Assembly: GCF_016735115.1 (NCBI RefSeq)
Contig: NZ_JAERQJ010000001.1
Span: forward strand, 1 to 64,000
Length of the DNA stretch: 64,000 nt
Source: Aquimarina mytili
GTDB lineage: Bacteria; Bacteroidota; Bacteroidia; Flavobacteriales; Flavobacteriaceae
Direction of reading: 5' to 3'
In this document: positions 15,760 through 23,700 of the stretch, one piece after another
Position numbering within the stretch: position 1 is the stretch's first letter
Layout: the number at the start of each line of letters is the position of its first letter
The notes under the pieces: model-generated
What the model was told of the DNA's origin: nothing
The model's database searches: none
Seen by the model: the letters and a program-made list of their open reading frames with translations, nothing else
Program-made: the position numbers and the translations under genes

Positions 15760-16569
15760 ATGAAAGATAAGAGGATATTGTACGTATCATCAGAAGTAAT
15801 ACCTTACCTGCCAGAGACTGAAATCTCATCAATGTCGTTTGAAGCACCGAGAATGGTAAACAATAAAGGAGGACAAATTAGAATTTTTATGCCTAGGTAT
15901 GGCAATATCAATGAAAGAAGACACCAATTGCATGAGGTGATTCGTCTTTCTGGTATGAATTTAGTAATTAATGATTTAGACATGCCCCTGATCATTAAAG
16001 TAGCTTCTATACCTAAAGAGCGTATGCAGGTGTACTTTATTGATAATGAAGATTATTTTAAAAGAAAGGCAACACTGACCGATGAAGAAGGAAATTTATT
16101 TCCTGATAATGATGAGAGAGCTATCTTTTTTGCAAAAGGTGTAATAGAAACCGTTAAAAAACTGAATTGGTCTCCAGATGTAATTCATGTTCATGGATGG
16201 TTAGCTTCTCTTTTGCCATTGTATTTAAAACACTATTATGCAAATGAACCTCTTTTTGGTCATAGCAAGATTGTTACTTCGGTATATGGTAATGGTTATG
16301 AAGGGATACTGGATAAAAATATGATGGAAAAAGTAAAGTTTGATGGTATTGGAGAAGAGAAAATCAATGATCTGGCAGACCCAACATATGCTAACCTTAT
16401 GAAGGTAGCTATAAATAATTCTGATGCTATTATTGTTGGATCTGAAGAAATTCCTGAAGAACTTACAAAACACCTAGAGAGTATTGACCAACCCGTTTTA
16501 GAATATAAAAAGCCAGATGAATTTGCAGATGCTTATGAAGCCTTCTATGAGACAGAAGTTTTGGTTTAG
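15760..16569 (+). CDS. Glycogen/starch synthase-like protein, N-terminal (GT5) domain only
   Basis: 269 residues against about 480 for real GlgA. It starts like the N-terminal Rossmann half of GT5 synthases (RILYVSSEVIPYLPE), and has DVIHVHGWLASLLPLYL, the usual His-Gly/Asp-Trp segment. The ADP-glucose-binding KTGGLG motif right after the first strand is replaced by PETEISSMS, and the whole C-terminal nucleotide-binding domain is missing. Catalysis of glucan elongation is therefore unlikely. It is divergent from panC and upstream of a DUF4270 gene and glmS, an arrangement that I recall as usual in Flavobacteriaceae. The function is unknown, perhaps regulatory or carbohydrate-binding. Confidence 0.8.
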   Translation: MKDKRILYVSSEVIPYLPETEISSMSFEAPRMVNNKGGQIRIFMPRYGNINERRHQLHEVIRLSGMNLVINDLDMPLIIKVASIPKERMQVYFIDNEDYFKRKATLTDEEGNLFPDNDERAIFFAKGVIETVKKLNWSPDVIHVHGWLASLLPLYLKHYYANEPLFGHSKIVTSVYGNGYEGILDKNMMEKVKFDGIGEEKINDLADPTYANLMKVAINNSDAIIVGSEEIPEELTKHLESIDQPVLEYKKPDEFADAYEAFYETEVLV

Positions 16570-16651
16570 GCAGAAGTAATTATTATGCGAATTCCATTTT
16601 CATACTAGTTAATGCTGAAGTATGATCTTAGAAAACAATAGACAAAAATTG

Positions 16652-18403
16652 ATGAAATTGATAAACGTAGTACCCAAAATACTAGCTATAGTAGCTATTA
16701 TTTTTACAATTGTATCCTGTGATGATGATTTTAATTCTGTTGGTAGCGAAATTATAGGGGATGTTAATTTTGAGGATAAGCTATATATTGCAAAACCCAT
16801 TGCTTTCAATAAAAAATTCGAAAAAGTACAAACAAATAGTCTGATTAGGTCAATTCAGGGAACTCAAATTGACTTTCATGCTAATTTATTAGGAGTGTAT
16901 AATGATCCAGTGTATGGGCCTTCTACTTATAGTGTATTGTCACAAGTACAACCCATACAGTTTCCTATAGCATTTGAAGATAATGCCGTTTTGGATAGTG
17001 TAGTTATAAGTTTACCATATTTTAGTAATCTAATAAGTACACAAACCAATGATGCTGGTCAGGTTACCGGAAATACGTATACATTGGATTCAATTTATGG
17101 AAATCAGGCCATTAGATTATCAATATACCAATCGGATTATTTTTTAAGAAATTTTGACCCGGAGTCTGATAATAGTCAGGTGTATTACTCTGACGATCTC
17201 CAGGGATTTGGTTCAGCAATTGAAAAACCAGAAAATCTGTTGCAAACTATCGATAGTTATATACCATCTAATGCTGAAATAGTTTTGGATGTTAAAGATG
17301 AAAACAACAATGGAGCTGTAATAGATTCTACAAGGGTAAGTCCTAGGCTAAGAGTTAAGCTTTCTGATGATGTTAGAGATAAGTTCAAAACACAATTTTT
17401 AGATAAATCAGGTAGCACAGAATTAAGTAATTTAAATAACTTTCAGAATTATTTTAGAGGTATTTATTTTAAAGCAGAGGCACTAACAGGTGGTGCCGGA
17501 AGCTTGACATATTTTAATATGCGAGAAGGGGATGTTATTTTGCATTACACCTTTGATAAGGTAGATACTCAGGATGAGGATGAGGATGGAAATGTTACTG
17601 AAATCATTAGAGAAAAAGGAACTTTGGAGTTGGGGTTTGCAAGTACTATTGTAAATTCGATAACGACAGATCTAAACCCCACTATCGCGGATGAATTGAG
17701 AATAGAAAATCAGGATACGATTAATGGTGAAGCGAATCTTTATTTAAAAGGCGGAGATGGTTCAATTGCTGTACTTGATTTATTTAATCGCTATGTGGAA
17801 ACCGATGCCAGTGGAAATTTTGTTTTAGATGAAAACGACAACCCAATATTTATCGAAACTCCTTCAGAAATTACAGATAATGATAAAACAGAATTGGATT
17901 TTCTTAGAACTCAAGACTGGTTAGTTAATGAGGCTAGTTTTAAAGTATATATCAATCAAGGTAGTGTAACATCAGGTGATGCAGAACCAGAAAGAATTTA
18001 TATCTTTAACTTAGAAACAGGACAACCTCTTATAGATTATAGCTCTGATGGTACACTTAGTAATGATGATCCTGTAAATTCGGTTACTAATCATTTAGAG
18101 AGAATTAGTAGAGGTTCTGACGAAAGAGGAGAATTTTATAAAATACGATTAACACAATACGTTATTAATCTTTTAAATGATGAAGATTCAGATAATGTAA
18201 AACTAGGGTTATCGGTTTCTCAAAATGTTAATAGTATTTTAAGTGCATTTGGGAATACTGACCCATCAAAAGCAGATGAGCTAATCCCCACCTCATCAAT
18301 AATATCTCATGAAGGAACTATTCTATATGGAAATACAGAAAATGTTCCTGAGGCAAAACAATTGAAACTGGATATTTTTTATACCACTTCAAAAAGTAAC
18401 TAA
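16652..18403 (+). CDS. DUF4270 family lipoprotein
   Basis: Start taken at the ATG at 16652 (MKLINVVPK); the frame extends to an ATG at 16622, which would only lengthen the signal's N-region. About 583 residues. The lipobox is TIVSC, followed directly by DDDFNS, an acidic tract like the surface-export signal of Flavobacterial lipoproteins. The body is beta-rich, with the early LGVYNDPVYGPSTYSVLSQVQ segment typical of DUF4270. The Asp/Asn-rich loops (DEDEDGN) suggest calcium binding. It is followed by glmS after 24 bases. Function is unknown; these proteins are recurrently adjacent to glmS. Confidence 0.85.
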   Translation: MKLINVVPKILAIVAIIFTIVSCDDDFNSVGSEIIGDVNFEDKLYIAKPIAFNKKFEKVQTNSLIRSIQGTQIDFHANLLGVYNDPVYGPSTYSVLSQVQPIQFPIAFEDNAVLDSVVISLPYFSNLISTQTNDAGQVTGNTYTLDSIYGNQAIRLSIYQSDYFLRNFDPESDNSQVYYSDDLQGFGSAIEKPENLLQTIDSYIPSNAEIVLDVKDENNNGAVIDSTRVSPRLRVKLSDDVRDKFKTQFLDKSGSTELSNLNNFQNYFRGIYFKAEALTGGAGSLTYFNMREGDVILHYTFDKVDTQDEDEDGNVTEIIREKGTLELGFASTIVNSITTDLNPTIADELRIENQDTINGEANLYLKGGDGSIAVLDLFNRYVETDASGNFVLDENDNPIFIETPSEITDNDKTELDFLRTQDWLVNEASFKVYINQGSVTSGDAEPERIYIFNLETGQPLIDYSSDGTLSNDDPVNSVTNHLERISRGSDERGEFYKIRLTQYVINLLNDEDSDNVKLGLSVSQNVNSILSAFGNTDPSKADELIPTSSIISHEGTILYGNTENVPEAKQLKLDIFYTTSKSN

Positions 18404-18427
18404 CAATAACACTTAAAACTTAAAATT

Positions 18428-20275
18428 ATGTGCGGGATAGTAGGGTACATAGGTCACAGAGAAGCTTATCCAATTGTATTAAAAGGATTAAAAAGACTAG
18501 AGTATAGGGGATATGACTCGGCAGGGATCGCTCTTTATGATGGAAATGACATAAAACTGTCAAAAACTAAAGGTAAAGTAGCGGATCTTGAAGAAAGATT
18601 AACAAAAGAAATAAGCACCGAAGGAACAATCGGGATAGGGCATACAAGATGGGCAACTCATGGTGTGCCAAATGATGTGAATTCGCATCCGCATTATTCT
18701 AATTCTGGAAACTTGGTTATCATTCATAATGGAATTATAGAAAATTATGAATCCCTTCGTAAAGAATTATTAAAACGAGGGTATAATTTTACATCAGAAA
18801 CCGATACAGAAGTATTAGTAAATCTAATAGAAGATGTAAAAACCAAAGAGAACGTTAAGCTTGGAAAAGCGGTACAGATAGCTTTAAATCAAACTATAGG
18901 TGCATATGCAATCGCTGTCTTTGACAAACAAAAGCCAGATGAGATAGTAGTCGCAAGGTTAGGTAGCCCTTTGGCTATTGGAGTTGGCGACGATGAGTTT
19001 TTTATAGCCTCAGATGCTTCCCCTTTTATAGAATATACCAATAATGCGATCTATCTTGAAGATGGTGAAATGGCAATTGTTAGAAGAGGTAAAGAAGTTA
19101 AGGTTCGAAAAATTCAAGATGATAGTTCTGTAGAACCTTATTTACAAGAGTTGCAAATCAACCTTGAGCAAATAGAAAAAGGAGGCTACGATCACTTTAT
19201 GCTAAAAGAAATTTATGAACAGCCTAATGCAATAAGTGACACGTATAGAGGAAGAATGAGGGTTGCAGAAGGGATCATAAAAATGGCAGGAATTGATGAT
19301 AATCTTGCAAAGCTTCTTAATGCAAAGCGTATCTTAATTATAGCATGTGGTACATCGTGGCATGCTGGGCTAGTAGCAGAATATATATTTGAAGAATTAG
19401 TTCGCATACCTGTTGAGGTTGAGTATGCTTCAGAATTTAGATACAGAAACCCTGTAATACACCAAGATGATGTTGTAATCGCGATATCACAAAGTGGAGA
19501 AACTGCAGATACTATGGCAGCCATTAAGCTTGCTAAAGAACGTGGAGCTTTTGTATTTGGAGTTTGTAATGTAGTAGGATCGTCTATTTCAAGAGAAACA
19601 CATGCTGGAGCTTATACCCATGCAGGGCCAGAGATTGGAGTTGCATCGACTAAAGCATTCACTACTCAGATTACAGTATTGTCATTGATAGCATTAAAGC
19701 TAGCTGAGCGTAAAGGAACAATTTCTAACAGTGATTTTCATTATTATTTACAAGAATTAGAAAGAATTCCTGAAAAGGTTAAGCAGGCATTAGAGTCTAA
19801 TGAGCATATTAAGTTTATAGCAGACACCTATAAAAATGCAAAAAACTTCTTATATCTAGGTAGAGGTTATAATTTCCCTGTTGCCTTAGAAGGGGCTTTA
19901 AAACTAAAAGAAATATCATATATCCATGCAGAAGGATATCCGGCTGCAGAGATGAAGCATGGTCCAATTGCACTAATTGATGAGCATATGCCAGTGGTTG
20001 TAATAGCTACTAAAAAAGGACATTATGAAAAAGTGGTAAGCAATATTCAAGAAATCAAATCCAGAAAAGGAAAGATTATTGGAATAGTAACTGAAGGAGA
20101 TGTTACTGTAAAAGAGCTTGCAGATCATGTGATTGAAATTCCGGAAACTGAAGAGTTTCTAACACCGCTGCTTACTACAATACCATTACAATTGTTATCA
20201 TACCACATTGCAGTAATGCTAGATAAAAATGTGGATCAACCAAGAAATTTAGCTAAATCAGTAACTGTAGAATAA
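18428..20275 (+). CDS. glmS: Glutamine--fructose-6-phosphate aminotransferase (isomerising)
   Basis: 615 residues, full length. It makes glucosamine-6-phosphate for peptidoglycan and LPS. The mature N-terminus is the nucleophile Cys in MCGIVGYIG. The class II glutaminase domain spans about 2-225 (RGYDSAGIA, GHTRWATHG, HNGIIENY). Two SIS domains follow (ACGTSWHAG, SQSGETADT, STKAFTTQ, then LGRGYNFPVALEGALKLKEISY, EMKHGPIALID), and it closes with the conserved NLAKSVTVE. Only 24 bases separate it from the DUF4270 gene, so they are probably co-transcribed. No glmS ribozyme could fit in that gap. A strong terminator follows. Confidence 0.97.
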   Translation: MCGIVGYIGHREAYPIVLKGLKRLEYRGYDSAGIALYDGNDIKLSKTKGKVADLEERLTKEISTEGTIGIGHTRWATHGVPNDVNSHPHYSNSGNLVIIHNGIIENYESLRKELLKRGYNFTSETDTEVLVNLIEDVKTKENVKLGKAVQIALNQTIGAYAIAVFDKQKPDEIVVARLGSPLAIGVGDDEFFIASDASPFIEYTNNAIYLEDGEMAIVRRGKEVKVRKIQDDSSVEPYLQELQINLEQIEKGGYDHFMLKEIYEQPNAISDTYRGRMRVAEGIIKMAGIDDNLAKLLNAKRILIIACGTSWHAGLVAEYIFEELVRIPVEVEYASEFRYRNPVIHQDDVVIAISQSGETADTMAAIKLAKERGAFVFGVCNVVGSSISRETHAGAYTHAGPEIGVASTKAFTTQITVLSLIALKLAERKGTISNSDFHYYLQELERIPEKVKQALESNEHIKFIADTYKNAKNFLYLGRGYNFPVALEGALKLKEISYIHAEGYPAAEMKHGPIALIDEHMPVVVIATKKGHYEKVVSNIQEIKSRKGKIIGIVTEGDVTVKELADHVIEIPETEEFLTPLLTTIPLQLLSYHIAVMLDKNVDQPRNLAKSVTVE

Positions 20276-20304
20276 CTGATCTAGGAATTTAGTATAGCAA
20301 ATCT

Positions 20305-20338
20305 AAAAAGACCGCCTTATTATGGGTGGTCTTTTTTT
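20305..20338 (+). terminator. Intrinsic terminator of glmS
   Basis: AAAAAGACCGCC / GGTGGTCTTTTT stem (one G-T pair) with a loop of about eight bases, followed by a T run. Confidence 0.85.
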
Positions 20339-20641
20339 ATTGAGAAACTGATATTTTTTGGTTCATAGATATTGTGTTTACTAAAAAAAGACAGATAATC
20401 CAGTGGCTAAAACACATTTCATATTGGGGTTTCTTTAGGTGCTACGGTTTTCACACGATATTTATACGTAATGTCAATTAATTTGTTAAATCTAATTTTT
20501 TTTGCTTAGTTTTATATGTAAACATTTGTAAATCAGTTTTTTCTATTCAATTAACACAGCAAGTTTGGAGGTTTCTTTATGAAATTTTGCAAGATTATTA
20601 GTCGTTGAAAAACAATTTTTTACGATAAAATGCGCTTTTTC

Positions 20642-20671
20642 TTTGTTTTTAATGAAAAAGGTTTAATTTTG
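20642..20671 (+). promoter_or_regulatory. Promoter of the first TonB-dependent receptor
   Basis: TTTG (20642-20645) and TAATTTTG (20664-20671) separated by 18 bases, a full match to the Bacteroidota consensus. It leaves a leader of about 65 bases before the ATG at 20741. Confidence 0.7.
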
Positions 20672-20740
20672 CATCCCAAATGTTAAATTTTTATTATGCT
20701 TGCATAAGGAAATACTAACTTAAATTAAAATAATCTACTT

Positions 20741-23482
20741 ATGAAAACAATTACACTAGTTTTAATGCTTTTTGTTGGCGCTATCGGTGTTTCACAAAAT
20801 GTAATAAACGGTAGGGTTATAGATGGTTTCGATGAACCAATACCTGGCGTTAGTGTTACAGTGAAAGGTACCGAAACTTCAACTATTACCGATTTTGACG
20901 GTAATTTTTCTTTATCAACAGATAAAGATTTTCCATTTACATTAGAAGCATCAAGTATTGGTTTTGACCCTACAACAGTTGTGGTTACATCTGATACTCA
21001 AGAAGCTTTAATAGTTTTAGAAGATATTACATTTTTAGATGAGCTAGTAATCTCAGCGTCAAGAGCGCCAGAAAGATTATTTGAGTCTCCTGTAAGTATT
21101 GAACGTTTTGGTATTAAGCAAATCAAGAATACTACAGCAGCAGATTTTTATGGAGGTTTAGAAAACATAAAAGGTGTAGATATTAATACAAACAGTTTAG
21201 TGCTTAAATCTGTTAACACCAGAGGTTTTGCAACATTTGCAAATACACGTTTTGTACAGCTGGTTGATGGTATGGAAAATACAGCTCCTATATTAAATTT
21301 CGTTTTAGGAAACTTAGTAGGTATGAGTGAGCTTGATGTTAATAATATAGAATTATTGCCTGGTGCATCTTCGGCATTATATGGTGCGAATGCATTTAAC
21401 GGTATACTTTTTATGAATAGTAAAAACCCTTTTGATCATCAAGGTATCAGTGCCTATGCAAAAGGAGGTATTACTTCTCAAGAAGCAGCTGGTGATAATG
21501 AGTTTTATGATGTTGGAATTAGAATGGCACATGCTTTTTCAGATAAGTTTGCTGGTAAAGTGAATTTCACGTTTTTAAATGGTACAGATTGGTTAGCTGC
21601 AGACTTGCAAGACTTAAACAACCCAGGTGCTACAAGATTAGATCCTGGATACGATGGATTAAATGTATATGGAGATGTTGTTGCTCAAACCCTAGATAGA
21701 GTAGGACAGCAATTAGTGGCTATTGGGGCTTTAGACCCAACTTCAGCAAGTTTTTTACCAAACACACTTGTAAGTAGAACGGGATATACCGAAGCAGATC
21801 TTAGTGATAATAAGGCCGAGAGTTTAAAATTTGACGCATCACTACACTATCGTCCGTTTGCAAATGATTTTGAGATTATATACAACGGTAAATTTGGTAG
21901 AGGTACTACAGTTACGCAGGATGCAAACAGAACTTCGTTACGTAATTTCTTTTTACAACAGCATAAATTAGAGATAAAAAATGATAATTTCTTTGTAAGA
22001 GGATATATTACAGATGCAGATGCAGGGGATTCTTATGATATCCGATTTACTGGTATTAACCTTAACAGAGTTTGGAAGAGTGATAACCAATGGTTTGGTG
22101 AATATGCAGGAGCATATCTTCAGGCATTAGCTGCAACTGGATCAGAAGAACAAGCACATCTAGCGGCTAGAGGAGTTGCAGATACAGGACGTTTAATCCC
22201 AGGAACTCCTGAGTTTCAGCAAGCCTTTGATCAAGTAACATCAAATCCAGATTTAACGGAAGGATCTAGGTTTCAGGATGAATCTAATTTTAGACATGCA
22301 GATGCAAACTATAATTTTAGTCATGTAACCGGAGATTTTGCTGACATCCAGGTTGGAGGATCTTTTAGAGAATACAAGCTAAACTCATTTGGTACGGTAT
22401 TTACAGATGCTGATGGACCAATTAAGTATTCAGAATATGGTGTGTATACACAGATTCAAAAGAAATTATTAAATGAAGAACGATTAAAACTTACAGGATC
22501 TGTACGTTATGATAAATCTCAATTGTTTGATGGTAATTTTTCACCAAGGATATCTGTAAGTTATACTTTTGGTCCTAATAAAACACGTAACCTTCGTGCT
22601 TCATATCAAACAGGATTTAGAAACCCAACTACACAGGATTTATATATAGGTTTAGATATTGGTGCAAATGCCTTATTAGGTTCTGCTCCTGATAACTTAG
22701 ATAGATACGTTATTGCCGATCCTTCAGGAAATATAATAACAGGTAGAGATGCATATGAAAACTCATATTCTCTAAGTTCAGTACAGGCAGGTAATCCAAC
22801 TGCTGCTAATATCGATATTGTAAAACCTGAAAGAATTACGGCTTATGAGGTAGGATATAGAGCACAGTTTGGGTCAGTAATCTTAGATGGTAGTGTATAT
22901 TATAACCAGTATGAAGATTTTATTGCTAACGAGAATGTTGTTGTTCCTGGAGTTGGTAGAGTTAATGGTACGCCTGCAGAACAACAAGCTGCGTTACTTG
23001 CAATTTCAGATATTCAAACTAGAAAAATATTTACTGCTTCGACAAACTCTGATGTTGATATCAATTCTTATGGTTTTATCGCTGGAGTTACGACTCAAGT
23101 AAACGGTTTTGATTTAGGTGTAAACTATACATTTGCAGAACAGGATTTTGATCAAAGTGACGATCCGAACTTTAGAAGTGCTTTTAACACACCAAAACAC
23201 AAAGCAAAAGCATCTATTGGTAAAGTAGATTTATTCCAAAACTTTGGTTTTAATGTTGATGGTATCTGGAGTGATGACTATTTCTGGGATGCTGATTTTG
23301 GTAGCGGAGAAATCCCTTCTTATACTGTAATCAATGCTCAGATCAACTACAGAATTCCTTCTCTAAAGGCTAAATTAAAAGTTGGAGCAAATAACCTATT
23401 AGGAGAAGAATACTTTACTGCAATTGGTTCAGGATTCATAGGTTCACAATATTATATAGGATTGACTTTAAACAATCTATAA
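20741..23482 (+). CDS. TonB-dependent outer-membrane receptor with carboxypeptidase-regulatory-like N-domain
   Basis: 913 residues. Signal peptide 1-18 (ends GVSQ). A CarboxypepD_reg-like domain (about 22-100) is recognised by GRVIDGFDEPIPGVSVTVKGT and TDFDGNFSLS. The plug (about 110-235) has the ISASRAPERLFESPVSIERF, RGFATFANTRFVQLVDGM and LLPGASSALYGANAFNGIL segments. A large beta-barrel follows, ending in a hydrophobic aromatic/leucine tail (YYIGLTLNNL). It imports a substrate across the outer membrane at the expense of TonB energy. No SusD gene follows, so it is not a classical polysaccharide locus. It is a tandem paralogue of the next gene. Confidence 0.9.
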   Translation: MKTITLVLMLFVGAIGVSQNVINGRVIDGFDEPIPGVSVTVKGTETSTITDFDGNFSLSTDKDFPFTLEASSIGFDPTTVVVTSDTQEALIVLEDITFLDELVISASRAPERLFESPVSIERFGIKQIKNTTAADFYGGLENIKGVDINTNSLVLKSVNTRGFATFANTRFVQLVDGMENTAPILNFVLGNLVGMSELDVNNIELLPGASSALYGANAFNGILFMNSKNPFDHQGISAYAKGGITSQEAAGDNEFYDVGIRMAHAFSDKFAGKVNFTFLNGTDWLAADLQDLNNPGATRLDPGYDGLNVYGDVVAQTLDRVGQQLVAIGALDPTSASFLPNTLVSRTGYTEADLSDNKAESLKFDASLHYRPFANDFEIIYNGKFGRGTTVTQDANRTSLRNFFLQQHKLEIKNDNFFVRGYITDADAGDSYDIRFTGINLNRVWKSDNQWFGEYAGAYLQALAATGSEEQAHLAARGVADTGRLIPGTPEFQQAFDQVTSNPDLTEGSRFQDESNFRHADANYNFSHVTGDFADIQVGGSFREYKLNSFGTVFTDADGPIKYSEYGVYTQIQKKLLNEERLKLTGSVRYDKSQLFDGNFSPRISVSYTFGPNKTRNLRASYQTGFRNPTTQDLYIGLDIGANALLGSAPDNLDRYVIADPSGNIITGRDAYENSYSLSSVQAGNPTAANIDIVKPERITAYEVGYRAQFGSVILDGSVYYNQYEDFIANENVVVPGVGRVNGTPAEQQAALLAISDIQTRKIFTASTNSDVDINSYGFIAGVTTQVNGFDLGVNYTFAEQDFDQSDDPNFRSAFNTPKHKAKASIGKVDLFQNFGFNVDGIWSDDYFWDADFGSGEIPSYTVINAQINYRIPSLKAKLKVGANNLLGEEYFTAIGSGFIGSQYYIGLTLNNL

Positions 23483-23515
23483 GAAACTACGTTAATCTTT
23501 TAACACATGTTTTTA

Positions 23516-23547
23516 AACCTGTCTGTAAAATCAGACAGGTTTTTTTG
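23516..23547 (+). terminator. Intrinsic terminator after the first receptor
   Basis: ACCTGTCTG / CAGACAGGT perfect stem with a TAAAAT loop and seven T. It separates the two receptors into different transcription units. Confidence 0.85.
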
Positions 23548-23700
23548 TTTTCTTAACTGAAAAAAAATAACACATCAGTCTATTGTCAATACTGTTGATT
23601 AAGCGTTTTATTTGCTATAAAAAAACAAAGGTTTAACAGATTTATTAAAAAATTCATAAAAAAACGTATATTGTTGTCGTAACTATAAAATTTTTGGGGC

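Larger units (their letters stand above)
20276..20740. other. Intergenic region between glmS and the first TonB receptor
   Basis: 465 bases. It holds the glmS terminator (20305-20338) and the receptor promoter (20642-20671). The 300 bases between are AT-rich, with no ORF, repeat or tRNA that I can see. Confidence 0.5.

Noticed and set aside
18404..18427. glmS ribozyme
   Set aside because: Only 24 bases separate glmS from the preceding gene, too little for the ribozyme, and it is not expected in this phylum.
19213..19524. Open frame of 103 codons on the minus strand
   Set aside because: Antisense to the SIS region of glmS.
20340..20640. tRNA or other structured RNA in the glmS-receptor gap
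   Set aside because: No cloverleaf arms, CCA end or conserved TTCGA loop context could be found.
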